From Solirubrobacterales bacterium 67-14 (GTDB taxonomy: Bacteria > Actinomycetota > Thermoleophilia > Solirubrobacterales > 70-9), in contig MKST01000002.1 of NCBI GenBank assembly GCA_001897355.1, forward strand, positions 463,654-498,124: a stretch of DNA of 34,471 bases. Reading direction: 5' to 3'. The position numbers and the translations under genes were made by a program. Positions 6,462 to 14,991 of this stretch are shown here, in pieces. The stretch's first letter is position 1, and each line of letters opens with the position of its first letter. The notes beneath the pieces are model-generated. The model was not told the origin of the DNA and did not search any database. It worked only from the letters and a program-made list of their open reading frames with translations.

Positions 6462-8458
6462 CCGGCCTTGGTCGTTTTGATCCGGAATGCCCGGAGGTCA
6501 TTCTCGCCCTCCCGGAACAGTGAAGGATCAACGACCCCGGCGAACTCGCACTCCCCTTCCGCGGGAAAGCTCTTGATGGTGAGGCCGACCCGGCCATTGA
6601 GAGCGATCGCCAGCTTCGGGCATTCCGGGCCGCCCGGGAAGGTTCCGGTGACGTAGGCCGGCAGATAGCCGGACGACGGATCGGCCCTCGTGTTCCCATA
6701 GAACGGGTTGAATTCCGCATCGATCGGATCCAGGCTCGGCTGGTCGTCGGGCCGGGTACCGATCAGATCGAGGTTGCCGGTCAGGTCGTAGAGGGACGGG
6801 CTGGCAAAGATCTCATTTCGGTAGCGCACCGCCCGCGAGAAGAGTCGGTGGAGTTGAACCGCGGACAGGTCCACCTCGCCCCCTGCGGTGCTGAGCACTT
6901 TCGTGTCTTTGGTGGCGGCAGGAGACCGGAGCGTGGGTGGCAGTCCCTCAGGGGTCGGCACTCCCAGGATGTCGAGCATGGTGGGCAGGGTCTGGTTCGT
7001 GTGGACGGTGCGCTTGATCACGCGACCGCGGGTTTGTCCGGGGCGCTTGATGAACAAGGGAACCGGCAGGATCCATCCCGCGTTGTGCTCTGATACCTCG
7101 CGTCGCACCTGACCGTTTTCGTATGAAGCACCGTGATCGGCGACCACCACGAAAAGCGCCTTCTGCCAGCTGCCGTCGGCCCGCATGCTCTGGATCAGCC
7201 GGCCGAGAACGGAGTCGACATACTCAAGCTGAAGCATGAACCTCTGGAAGGTGGCCGCCGTGAGTTCCGGGGGGCCGGCCCAGAACGACCCGTTCTCGGC
7301 CGGCTCCAGTCCGGGGTAGGCAGGCGCCGTGTATGTGGTGCCGTCTGGGAGATACATCCAGGGGATGTGGGGGAGCAGCAGATGCTGGTAATGAAGCGTG
7401 TCCGGCCCTCGACCCCCCTCGGCGATGAAACGATCGGCCAGGGTCCTTTGAGAGACGTTCAACTCGTTCGCTACGGGCCCTAGCTTGCGAAGGATCGGCG
7501 CGTCTATCGCATCGGGTAAAGGTCTGCCGATCCAGAGGCCGTTCACGGCGATCTCCGCGAGCCGAGCGCGAGTTCGGCTTTGGCGAGGGCAGATGTCGTG
7601 AGGGCAGAGATCGGTGCTGGATTCGTCCGCGTCGACCTGGTAGCCGGCGGCGTGCAGCAGGGTGAAGAGATTCTTCGGATACTCCCCTGAAGCCGGCGGC
7701 GTATCGAGGGATTCGGCTCGTTTTCCTGAGAGAACTGCCGGAACGGCCTGGATCGTCGCGTCGCCGACCGACCGGGCGTTCGCGTACCAGCTGGATAGCT
7801 TTGCGAGCCGGGCGAAGTTCGGGAACCTCTTGGCGTCGATGACCCCGGGCCGCGACTCGAGCGCTGCCAGCGGGAACTCGTCGAGCACCAACATCACCAC
7901 CGGAGCTCGCTGCTGGCCGGCGCCGGCGGCCTCCGGCGTAGAGTCGCCGAAGAACAGAGAATGACCCGGCCCCGTGAAGAGGAAGGCGAACACCGTCACC
8001 GGAGCCGCCATCGACAGCAGGGTGATCATCGTCTCCGCGAACCGGAAACGCAGATAGGCCCAGGCGATGAACGCGGCGATCGCGAGGTAGAGAACCAACT
8101 CGAGCCCGTCCGGGCCGACGTGGTCGCGCAGCACCTGCCAGATCACGAGCGAAAACAGCGCCCCGAGCAGGGCGGCACCCAGCCAGCGGCGCAGCCGCGG
8201 GCTGATCAACCCGACGCCGACCACGATCAGCGTGAGTATGGTCGGTGCGACCAGAACGGTCGCGGCGACGAACAGGATCAGGTCGAGCGGACCGGCGCGC
8301 ATCCCGGTGAACGCATCGGCCCCACTGGACGCTCCCTGGAACAGGGGCCAGGCAACCGCGAGCGCCCAGGCGCCCGTCAACTCGATCCAGACCCGAAGCC
8401 AGGAGGCCGGCTTGGCGGGCGTCTGGATCGATTCTCCGGTGTCTGGATCCTCAGTCAT
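6458..8458 (-). CDS. Polytopic membrane AlkP-superfamily transferase/hydrolase, Thr nucleophile (copy 2)
   Basis: A 666-aa paralogue of the downstream gene with the same opening (SWLRVWIELTGAWALAVAWPL) and about five membrane helices in residues 20-165. Catalytic positions: D193 (VVMLVLDEFPL), Thr235 as predicted nucleophile (TIQAVPAVLSG), H364 (LLPHIPWMYL), D441-H442 (VVVADHGASY). A CPHDIC pair (about 285-290) probably forms a disulfide. The C-terminal small domain (ALNGRVGLTIKSF, ending GENDLRAFRI) is present. It begins only 33 bp after sucD on the same strand and is translationally coupled to the next gene by a 4-bp overlap, so it likely rides on sucCD transcription. These two copies share an N-terminus different from the NPDFFVAR type in copies 3-5. 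Substrate unknown; LtaS-like group transfer is the favoured class. Confidence 0.8.
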   Translation of the reverse strand: MTEDPDTGESIQTPAKPASWLRVWIELTGAWALAVAWPLFQGASSGADAFTGMRAGPLDLILFVAATVLVAPTILTLIVVGVGLISPRLRRWLGAALLGALFSLVIWQVLRDHVGPDGLELVLYLAIAAFIAWAYLRFRFAETMITLLSMAAPVTVFAFLFTGPGHSLFFGDSTPEAAGAGQQRAPVVMLVLDEFPLAALESRPGVIDAKRFPNFARLAKLSSWYANARSVGDATIQAVPAVLSGKRAESLDTPPASGEYPKNLFTLLHAAGYQVDADESSTDLCPHDICPRQSRTRARLAEIAVNGLWIGRPLPDAIDAPILRKLGPVANELNVSQRTLADRFIAEGGRGPDTLHYQHLLLPHIPWMYLPDGTTYTAPAYPGLEPAENGSFWAGPPELTAATFQRFMLQLEYVDSVLGRLIQSMRADGSWQKALFVVVADHGASYENGQVRREVSEHNAGWILPVPLFIKRPGQTRGRVIKRTVHTNQTLPTMLDILGVPTPEGLPPTLRSPAATKDTKVLSTAGGEVDLSAVQLHRLFSRAVRYRNEIFASPSLYDLTGNLDLIGTRPDDQPSLDPIDAEFNPFYGNTRADPSSGYLPAYVTGTFPGGPECPKLAIALNGRVGLTIKSFPAEGECEFAGVVDPSLFREGENDLRAFRIKTTKAG

Positions 8459-8491
8459 GGTCTTTGTGACGGCCCGGTGGCCGCCTGGGCG

Positions 8492-9367
8492 CTAGAGCGC
8501 GCGAAGGGTCTCGACCGCGATCTGCGCGGCCTCGGTCGGGCTCTCCCCGACCCGCACTCCCTTGGCTTCGAGAGCTTCCTGCTTGGCCTTCGCGGTACCT
8601 GACGATCCCGAGATGATCGCACCGGCATGGCCCATCTGCTTGCCAGGAGGCGCGGTGAAGCCCGCGATGTAGGCGACCACCGGCTTCGAGATCTCGGCCG
8701 CGATGAACTCGGCGGCCCGTTCCTCGGCGTCGCCGCCGATCTCGCCGACCATGACGATCAGGTCGGTGTCCGGGTCGGCGTCGAAGAGGGTGAGGATGTC
8801 GATGAAGTCGGAGCCGATGATCGGGTCGCCGCCGATCCCGACGATGGTCGAGTTGCCCTCGCCGGCCTGCTTCAGCTCGTTGCCGATCTGGTAGGTCAGG
8901 GTGCCCGACTTGGAGACCACGCCGATCCGGCCCTGGTCGAAGAACTGGGCCGGGATGATGCCGACGTTCGCCTTGCCTGGAGAGAGCACGCCGGGGCAGT
9001 TCGGCCCGATCAGGCGGACGCCCTTCTCCTTCGCCTTCCAGTAGGTCGGCAGCATGTCCATCACCGGGATGCCTTCGGTGATCGCGATCACCGTGTCGAC
9101 CCCCGAGTCGATCGCCTCGTTGATCGCCGCGGCCGCGAACTTGGCCGGCACGAAGATCATCGACGTGTTGGCGCCAGCCTCCTCGACCGACTCCTTGATC
9201 GTGTCGTAGATCGGGGTGCCTTCGACGTCCTGCCCGCCCTTGCCCGGCGTCACGCCGGCGACCAGCTGGGTGCCGTAGGCCTTGTTGCGCAGGCCGTGGA
9301 AGCTGCCTTCGCGTCCGGTCAGGCCGGAGACGACCAGCTTCGTGTCGTTGTCAATGATGATGCTCAT
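8492..9367 (-). CDS. sucD: Succinate-CoA ligase, alpha subunit
   Basis: A 291-aa protein of standard length. The CoA-binding Rossmann domain is at the N-terminus ([13 protein letters not shown]) and the ligase domain carries the phosphorylated His247 in [25 protein letters not shown] is the conserved family block. The SucCD complex interconverts succinyl-CoA and succinate with ATP or GTP formation in the TCA cycle. It lies 11 bp after sucC. Start ATG 9367. All features look ordinary. Confidence 0.97.
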   Translation of the reverse strand: MSIIIDNDTKLVVSGLTGREGSFHGLRNKAYGTQLVAGVTPGKGGQDVEGTPIYDTIKESVEEAGANTSMIFVPAKFAAAAINEAIDSGVDTVIAITEGIPVMDMLPTYWKAKEKGVRLIGPNCPGVLSPGKANVGIIPAQFFDQGRIGVVSKSGTLTYQIGNELKQAGEGNSTIVGIGGDPIIGSDFIDILTLFDADPDTDLIVMVGEIGGDAEERAAEFIAAEISKPVVAYIAGFTAPPGKQMGHAGAIISGSSGTAKAKQEALEAKGVRVGESPTEAAQIAVETLRAL

Positions 9368-9378
9368 CGGGTCAGTCC

Positions 9379-10539
9379 TCAGTTCCCGGCCAGCTCGACG
9401 ACCTTTTTGGCCGCGCCGAGCATGGTGGCTTCGTGGTGCAGGTTGTCGAGTCCGGCCTCAGCCAGCAGGGCCAGGCCTTCCTCTGAGTTGGTGCCGTCGA
9501 GGCGGACCACCAGGGGCAGCTCGAGCCCGATCTTGTTGGTGGCCTCGATGATGCCGCGAGCGACCTCGTCGCAACGGGTGATCCCGCCGAAGATGTTGAA
9601 GAGGATCGCGGTTACCTCGGGGTTCGAGGTGATCACCTCGAGCGCGTCGATGATCGCCTCGGCCTTTGAGCCGCCGCCGGCGTCAAGGAAGTTGGCGGGC
9701 CGGCCACCGGCCTGGGCAACCACGTCCAGGGTGGACATGCAGAGCCCGGCACCGTTGCCGAGGATGCCGATGTTGCCGTCCAGGGAGACGTAGGTCAGGC
9801 CACGTTCCTTGGCCATCGCTTCCTGCGGATCCTGGTCGGCGCCTTCGGGGAGCTCCTCCAGCTCGGGGTGGCGGAAGAGCGCGTTGCCATCGATCGTGAC
9901 CTTGGCGTCGAGCAGGACCACTTCACCGTCGGCGTTGACGATCAGCGGATTGACCTCGATCAGGGTGGCGTCCTCGGCCTGGGCGACCTCGACCAGCTTG
10001 ACCAGCACGCTCGCCACCTGGCCGGCGGCTTCCTCGGGGATCTTCGCCTGGGCGACGATCTCCTTCGCCTCGGTCTCGCCCAGCCCGGCCAGCGGGTCGA
10101 CGTGCTGCTTGACCAATGCCTCCGGGTCGGAGGCGGCGATCGCCTCGACGTCCATGCCGCCCATGCGGGAGAGCATGACCATCAGCTTCTTGGCCGAGCG
10201 ATCGAGGATGACCGAGGCGTAGAATTCGGACTCGATCTCCGACCCGGCCTCGACCCAGAGCTCGTGGACCTTGAACGGCCCTTCGCCGTGCGGGCCGACG
10301 ATGTCCATGCCGATGATCTCACCGGCATACTCGTGGGCTTCGGTGCCGTCCTTGGCGATCTTGATGCCGCCGGCCTTGCCGCGGCCGCCGATCAGCACCT
10401 GCGCCTTTACCGCTACTGGGTAGCCGAGCGTCTCGGATGCGGCTACTGCGGCGTCAACAGTGGACGCGTGAACGCCCTTGGGGACGGGAAGCCCGTGACG
10501 GGCAAACAGTTCTTTTCCCTGATATTCGAGGAGATCCAT
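9379..10539 (-). CDS. sucC: Succinate-CoA ligase, beta subunit
   Basis: A 386-aa protein with an N-terminal ATP-grasp domain (MDLLEYQGKELFARHGLPVP; KAQVLIGGRGKAGGIK as nucleotide loop) and the C-terminal CoA-ligase domain (GNGAGLCMSTLDVV; FLDAGGGSKAE; FNIFGGITRCDEVA). It is the nucleotide-binding subunit of the TCA-cycle enzyme and pairs with the SucD encoded just downstream. Start ATG 10539 is preceded by AAAAGG at very short spacing. First gene of the minus-strand run that continues into two membrane AlkP genes. Confidence 0.97.
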   Translation of the reverse strand: MDLLEYQGKELFARHGLPVPKGVHASTVDAAVAASETLGYPVAVKAQVLIGGRGKAGGIKIAKDGTEAHEYAGEIIGMDIVGPHGEGPFKVHELWVEAGSEIESEFYASVILDRSAKKLMVMLSRMGGMDVEAIAASDPEALVKQHVDPLAGLGETEAKEIVAQAKIPEEAAGQVASVLVKLVEVAQAEDATLIEVNPLIVNADGEVVLLDAKVTIDGNALFRHPELEELPEGADQDPQEAMAKERGLTYVSLDGNIGILGNGAGLCMSTLDVVAQAGGRPANFLDAGGGSKAEAIIDALEVITSNPEVTAILFNIFGGITRCDEVARGIIEATNKIGLELPLVVRLDGTNSEEGLALLAEAGLDNLHHEATMLGAAKKVVELAGN

Positions 10540-10633
10540 GGCCTTTTCGGAGTTAGGTGGTGAAGGGCAACGGAGGCCGCGGGGCCACGTCGAAGCCGAC
10601 GAGGGACTCTATTCGACATAATGCCCTTCCCGC
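10540..10633. promoter_or_regulatory. Divergent promoter region, sucC / HAD hydrolase
   Basis: A 94-bp intergenic region with divergent genes on both sides. The only AT-rich part is near 10610-10624; CATAAT (10617-10622) is a possible -10 box for the plus-strand gene, 11 nt before its ATG. No clear -35 elements or operators were seen. Confidence 0.35.
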
Positions 10634-11320
10634 ATGCCGCTGCCATCACTGAAGAACATCGAGTGGGTTACCACTGACTGCTACGGAGACCTGATCGACT
10701 GGGAGAAGGGCATCTCCGAGGCCTGCCTCAAGGAGGCCGAGAAGGACGGTTTCAGTTTCGAGATCGATCCCTTCATGGAGCGGTTTTTCGAGGTGCAGGC
10801 CGAGATCATGGCCGGTTCCTACGAGCTCTACGCCGAGGTGCTGCGCCGCACGATCATCAAGGTGGCGGGTGAGATCGGTTGGGAAGTCGAACCTTCCCGG
10901 GCCCAGTTCCTGCCGGACAGCGTCGCCTACTGGATGCCGTTCCGCGAAGCCAACGCGGCGATGGACCGGCTGGCCAAGAAATTCAACGTCGGCATCATCA
11001 GCAACATCGACGACAAGATGCTCGGCATCTCCCGTCGTCACCTGCGGACCGAGCTCGACCTTGTGGTCACCGCCCAGCAGGTCCGCAGCTACAAGCCGGA
11101 CGACACGCACTTCAAGGAATGCGCCCGCCGGATCGGCGGCAAGAAGGGCTGGCTCCACATCGGGTCGAATTACGACACGGACGTGGCACCGTTGCTGAAA
11201 ATGAAAGTCCCGGTAATCTGGGTCAACCGACATGGCGAGAAGCTCGCCGGACGCAAGAAGCCTTCGCTGGAGGTCAAGACCTTCCGCGACGCAGTGAAGA
11301 AGCTGGGCGCCGGAGGCTGA
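10634..11320 (+). CDS. HAD-superfamily hydrolase, haloacid-dehalogenase-like, with altered motif I
   Basis: A 228-aa protein. TTDCYGDLIDW (Asp15) aligns with motif I of type II haloacid dehalogenase-like proteins (DCYGTLIDW), but the conserved Thr is Asp19 here. Motif II is Ser123-Asn124 in VGIISNIDD, Lys154 is in RSYKPDDTHF, and motif IV is GSNYDTDVAP (D181, D183). The cap (about 22-100) is helical, as in subfamily IA. Relatives include 2-haloacid dehalogenases and small phosphatases acting on cytosolic metabolites. I cannot name a substrate. No Shine-Dalgarno precedes ATG 10634. The gene is followed by a hairpin terminator candidate. Confidence 0.75.
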   Translation: MPLPSLKNIEWVTTDCYGDLIDWEKGISEACLKEAEKDGFSFEIDPFMERFFEVQAEIMAGSYELYAEVLRRTIIKVAGEIGWEVEPSRAQFLPDSVAYWMPFREANAAMDRLAKKFNVGIISNIDDKMLGISRRHLRTELDLVVTAQQVRSYKPDDTHFKECARRIGGKKGWLHIGSNYDTDVAPLLKMKVPVIWVNRHGEKLAGRKKPSLEVKTFRDAVKKLGAGG

Positions 11321-11345
11321 GAGCCTCTTCCCGCTTCGCCCTGCT

Positions 11346-11364
11346 CCGGGTTTCCTGAACCCGG
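11346..11364 (+). terminator. Hairpin after the HAD hydrolase gene
   Basis: CCGGGTT-TCCTG-AACCCGG is a perfect 7-bp stem with a 5-nt loop, 25 bp after the HAD stop codon and followed by CCGCTTCTTTTC. It is a reasonable intrinsic terminator for the HAD gene, although the T-tract is interrupted. Confidence 0.5.
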
Positions 11365-11382
11365 CCGCTTCTTTTCAGCTGA

Positions 11383-11400
11383 ACCCTTGTTACCAAGGGT
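11383..11400. promoter_or_regulatory. Second dyad, upstream of the sulfatase gene
   Basis: ACCCTTG-TTAC-CAAGGGT is a perfect 7-bp inverted repeat with a 4-nt spacer, 39 bp before ATG 11440. It has no following T-tract (CCCAAGCCCCCC instead), which argues for an operator or leader structure rather than a terminator. No transcription factor can be assigned. Confidence 0.4.
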
Positions 11401-11439
11401 GTCGTCCCAAGCCCCCCGAGATTCACCATTTTGCAACTG

Positions 11440-13113
11440 ATGAACAGCTTCAAGACAATTACCTGGCCGCGGGCCGGGCGTTCCTGGCTGGTCCTCTGCG
11501 CCTTCGCTGTCGCGGCGTTCCTCCTCACAATGCTCGCTCCGCTCGACCGCTCGCTGGCGGCCCGGCCCAACTTCGTGATCATCCAGACCGACGATCAGAA
11601 CGCCGAGACCGTCCGGGCGAAGCTGCGCGGTGCGGTCGGCGGCTTCCAGCCCGTGATGCCACATGCGATGCGGCAGATCGTGGGCAAGGGGACCGAGTTC
11701 CGCAATTACTACGCCGCGACGCCGGTCTGCAGCCCCTCGCGGGCTTCGCTGCTGAGCGGCCAGTACCCGTGGAACAACGGGGTCGAGGGCAACGTCGGCC
11801 CGAGCGGCGGCTGGACCGGCTGGCAGAACCACGCGATCTTCCGCCACAACCTCGCTACCACCCTGCATGACAACGGGTATTACACCGCTCATATCGGCAA
11901 GTTCACCAACGGCTACTACGACACCGCCAACGGCCGGGTCGAAACCACGGTGCCGCCCGGCTGGGACAGCTGGATCACCACCTCCTATGTGCGGGGGACG
12001 CACTTCTACGGCTACAACTTGAACGTCGACGGTCAGATCACCGGGACGATCGGCAATCCGCTCTACAAGCAGGATGGTCCCGGCATCGACCCGCCTTCCT
12101 GCGCGCTCCGGCAGCCCGAGGCTTTCTGGCCCAACGGCAGCTGCTTGTACAGCAGCGACGTCTTCACCATGGCGGCGGTCAGGCAGATCCGCCGCAGCGG
12201 GAGCGTGCCGTTCTTCATCCAGCTCGATTACCAGGCGCCCCACGGCGACGTGGCCGGCCCTCGCGGCCCGCAGCCGGCGACCCGGAACCTGCGCATCGCC
12301 GCGGATACGCCGCTGCCGCGGTCGGGCTCGTTCAACGAGGCCGACTTCAGCGACAAGCCGGGCCTGATCCGCAACTACGCCCCCCGGCAGATGGGCCCGA
12401 ACCAGATCCAGCGTCTGCGCTTCACCTACCGGCGCTACGTGGAGTCGCTGAGGTCGGTGGACGACGGGATCGGGGCGATCGTTCGCACCCTGCGCGCAAC
12501 CAGCAAGCTGCGCGACACCTACGTCTTCCTGCTTTCCGACCACGGCCTCTTCCTCGGCGACCATCGCTTCGACTGGGGCAAGTTCCTGCCTTACGAGGAT
12601 GCCGCCTCGCCGTTCATGGCGGTGCGCGGGCCCGGTGTGACGAGGGGCGCGGTGAGCCGCGAGGTGACCGGCAACATCGACGTGGCGGCGACGATCATGC
12701 GTCTCGCCGGAGCCCAGCCCGACTACGAGGTCGACGGCCGTTCGCTTCGGCGTTTCTGGCGGGATCCGGGCCGACGCACCAGCCGGCCGTTCGCGATCAC
12801 GATCAACTCGGGCCAGGTAAGCGAGAGCTCGGCCTCTTCCAGCACGGCCGGTCAGGGCGCTTCGGCCTCCGCCCACGCGCCGCCCCTGCGCTACCGCGGC
12901 TTCCGGGTCGGCCCCTACAAGTACATTCGCTACGCTCGCGGCGGTGAGGAGCTCTACGACCTCTCGGTCGACCCGAACGAGCTCAACAACCGCATCAGCT
13001 CACCCCGCTACGTCCCGGTCCGCGCCTATATGCGCGCCAACCTGAACAAGGTGACCCGCTGCTCCGGCTCGACCTGCCGGAAGAACCTCCCGGCCGTCCC
13101 AACACCGGGTTAG
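11440..13113 (+). CDS. Secreted formylglycine-type sulfatase, GlcNAc-6-sulfatase-like (copy A)
   Basis: A sulfatase of 557 aa with a signal peptide (AGRSWLVLCAFAVAAFLL, cleavage near SLAA/RPN). The S1-family core is intact, numbered here from the ATG: metal ligands D51-D52 in IQTDDQN, the formylglycine motif C97-S-P-S-R in VCSPSRASLLSG, Lys154 in HIGKFTNGY, His268 in QAPHGD and D367-H368 in LSDHGLFLGDH. PPGWDSW and FSDKPGLI are typical of the glucosamine-6-sulfatase branch. The Cys must be converted to formylglycine by FGE or a similar enzyme, none of which is in this window. The tail carries CSGSTCR, shared with the other three sulfatases. I start at ATG 11440; an in-frame TTG at 11431 is possible. 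Hairpins flank both ends. Substrate is a sulfate ester, probably of a polysaccharide, but unproven. Confidence 0.88.
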   Translation: MNSFKTITWPRAGRSWLVLCAFAVAAFLLTMLAPLDRSLAARPNFVIIQTDDQNAETVRAKLRGAVGGFQPVMPHAMRQIVGKGTEFRNYYAATPVCSPSRASLLSGQYPWNNGVEGNVGPSGGWTGWQNHAIFRHNLATTLHDNGYYTAHIGKFTNGYYDTANGRVETTVPPGWDSWITTSYVRGTHFYGYNLNVDGQITGTIGNPLYKQDGPGIDPPSCALRQPEAFWPNGSCLYSSDVFTMAAVRQIRRSGSVPFFIQLDYQAPHGDVAGPRGPQPATRNLRIAADTPLPRSGSFNEADFSDKPGLIRNYAPRQMGPNQIQRLRFTYRRYVESLRSVDDGIGAIVRTLRATSKLRDTYVFLLSDHGLFLGDHRFDWGKFLPYEDAASPFMAVRGPGVTRGAVSREVTGNIDVAATIMRLAGAQPDYEVDGRSLRRFWRDPGRRTSRPFAITINSGQVSESSASSSTAGQGASASAHAPPLRYRGFRVGPYKYIRYARGGEELYDLSVDPNELNNRISSPRYVPVRAYMRANLNKVTRCSGSTCRKNLPAVPTPG

Positions 13114-13150
13114 CCCCTCCCAACCGTCAGTTCGTTTGAGTGGGAGGGGC
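13113..13150. terminator. Hairpin overlapping the sulfatase stop codon
   Basis: GCCCCTCCCA (13113-13122) and TGGGAGGGGC (13141-13150) form a perfect 10-bp stem with an 18-nt loop, starting at the last base of the TAG stop. It is followed by GGGTTTCACTT. Together with the next hairpin it probably ends transcription between the convergent sulfatase and ASST genes. Confidence 0.6.
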
Positions 13151-13161
13151 GGGTTTCACTT

Positions 13162-13185
13162 GCGTCCCGGCGCAGACCGGGACGC
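13162..13185. terminator. Second terminator hairpin between convergent genes
   Basis: GCGTCCCGG-CGCAGA-CCGGGACGC is a perfect 9-bp stem with a 6-nt loop, followed on the plus strand by CCTTTATTT, a good intrinsic-terminator layout for the sulfatase gene. It sits just past the minus-strand ASST stop codon (13189) and may also serve that gene, although the T-tract favours the plus strand. Confidence 0.65.
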
Positions 13186-13188
13186 CCT

Positions 13189-14991
13189 TTATTTGGTCAG
13201 CCGGCCTAGCCGGCTGACCTTGGAGCGGCCGAGTACCTTGCCTTCGGCTGAGACCCCGACGACCCGGTATCGCGCATAGGCCTGGTTGAGTTCGGCCGTG
13301 CTTTCGAAGCCGGTCCTGGGTGCGTTCGCCACGAATCCGAGCGGCCCGGTCGCGCCGCCGGCGAGTACCCGCCAGTGGTTGACCCGCGTGTCGCCGTTCC
13401 AGCTCATCCAGACCGTGCTGCCGTCCGGGGTGCGGGCGCTCTTGACCGCGATCGGCGAAGTCGGGGCGCCGCTCCAGGGCATCTTGTAACAGCGGTAGGA
13501 GACCTGCTTCGCAGCGAAGGTGAAGTCAAAAAGGACTTCGCCGTCGGGGGCGAACTCGGTGCAGGCGTTCTTGTCGCCCCAACCGACAAAAAGGTTGCCG
13601 TTCGGCTGGACGTCAACGTTGCCCTGGCTGTTCGAGATCAGGTTGCGCGGGTCTCGGTAGGCGCGAACCAGGGCGACCCGCTTGCGCTTCACGTTCAGCC
13701 GCAGGACCTTGGCGCTGGTGAACCTGTTCACCTGGCCATGCTTGCCTCCGGCCCCGTTGTCGAAGATCGTCAGGGTGCCGTTCTTCTGGCGGGTCAGGTC
13801 GTGCTGGAAACCAAAGCGCACACCCTTGCCAAGCTTGAAGTCCGACCCCTTGCCACCAACTTGCCACATGATCCGGCCGGTCTTCTTGTTGACCTTGTAG
13901 AGCGCCTGGGTGTGGCGGGCGGAGATCAGGATGTTGCCGTCGCGGTCGTCGTTGATCGAGTTCATGTGGAACCAGTCGAAGGGTCGGGTGTTCCGCTTCG
14001 GGATCGGCAGGTAGGTGCGATTCAGCGGCAGGTTGCCCAGCGGATGCCACTCCCAGACCACGAGTCCGGTCTTGATGTCGATCTCCTGGCCGATGTAGTC
14101 GAGCAGCAAGCCACGGCGCGGGCCGCCGAATCTGCTCATGTTGACGACCGCGGTCTTGTAGGCGGTCACGTAGGCGGTGTCGCGCGACGTCAGGTTGAAC
14201 TCATGCGGGTCGCCGGTGAAGCCGTTGCCGCCACCGAAGCGGCGGATGACCTTGTAATGGCGGTTGGCGATCTCGAACTTGCTGTCGACGCGTTTGCCGA
14301 AGGTGTCACGCCGCCACCAGGTCAACACGGGCCGTCCGTTGTACTTCTGGGCTCGGAAGTCGGTGACCCGGAGACCGGGCCGGTACCAGACGAGGTTGCC
14401 GTCGGCGTCGAGGATGGTCGGCCCGTTGGCCCGGGGCGCGTAGAAGATGCTGCCGTTCGACTTGCCCGGCAGGTCTGTGTTCACCCTGACTTTCGGAACC
14501 AGCAGGGGCAGCGTCTTGTAGGTCTGCGCTTCGCGGGGCTTCTGGCCCTTCGCGGGGCTGTACGGGTCGGCGCCGAGGTTGGTGGGCAGGAACTTGCCGA
14601 TCTGAAACGAGTAGCTGCGCCGGCCGCCGGTTCCGAAGAAGGCGTGCCGTTGGGAGGCGACCGTGACCCGCTCGTAGGCCGCGAAAGGACGATTCGGGAC
14701 GAAGCTGACCCCGGCCGGGCCGCCCCAGGCCACGATCCGGCCCGGGTGGACCCCGGTGCGGGAGCCACGGACGGTGATTCGGCCGATGTTGGCCCGGGTC
14801 ACCCCGTTCAGGGCGATGTCAGTGGTGGGGGACGCGAAGAAGGAGCCGGGGCTCGGGTAGGCGGCGATCGTCCGCGCACCGGCTGGTGCAGCGAACGAAA
14901 CCAGCGCGAAGCAGCCGACCAGCAGGGCGAGAACGCACAGCTTTCCGCGGCTCGGTGCCCCGGATCCTCTCAGCGCCCGACCAGCGGTCAT
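13189..14991 (-). CDS. Secreted arylsulfate sulfotransferase (ASST), copy 2
   Basis: A 600-aa secreted protein (hydrophobic LCVLALLVGCFALVSFAA, cleavage near AGA/RTI). An N-terminal beta domain (about 42-130, VRGSRTGVHPGRI) precedes the six-bladed propeller. The catalytic set expected from E. coli ASST is visible: H263 in DPHEF, H342 and N344 in FHMNSIN, R359 in ISARHT and H397 in FQHDLT, which by position would be the His that is transiently sulfated. ASSTs move sulfate from one phenolic sulfate to another phenol without PAPS. It overlaps the upstream paralogue by 4 bp (ATGA), so the two are translated together and may act as a pair. The natural donor and acceptor are unknown. Confidence 0.85.
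   Translation of the reverse strand: MTAGRALRGSGAPSRGKLCVLALLVGCFALVSFAAPAGARTIAAYPSPGSFFASPTTDIALNGVTRANIGRITVRGSRTGVHPGRIVAWGGPAGVSFVPNRPFAAYERVTVASQRHAFFGTGGRRSYSFQIGKFLPTNLGADPYSPAKGQKPREAQTYKTLPLLVPKVRVNTDLPGKSNGSIFYAPRANGPTILDADGNLVWYRPGLRVTDFRAQKYNGRPVLTWWRRDTFGKRVDSKFEIANRHYKVIRRFGGGNGFTGDPHEFNLTSRDTAYVTAYKTAVVNMSRFGGPRRGLLLDYIGQEIDIKTGLVVWEWHPLGNLPLNRTYLPIPKRNTRPFDWFHMNSINDDRDGNILISARHTQALYKVNKKTGRIMWQVGGKGSDFKLGKGVRFGFQHDLTRQKNGTLTIFDNGAGGKHGQVNRFTSAKVLRLNVKRKRVALVRAYRDPRNLISNSQGNVDVQPNGNLFVGWGDKNACTEFAPDGEVLFDFTFAAKQVSYRCYKMPWSGAPTSPIAVKSARTPDGSTVWMSWNGDTRVNHWRVLAGGATGPLGFVANAPRTGFESTAELNQAYARYRVVGVSAEGKVLGRSKVSRLGRLTK

Noticed and set aside
11170..12876. 568-aa minus-strand frame opposite the first sulfatase
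   Set aside because: Opposes a sulfatase with complete catalytic motifs and runs into the HAD gene; shadow frame.
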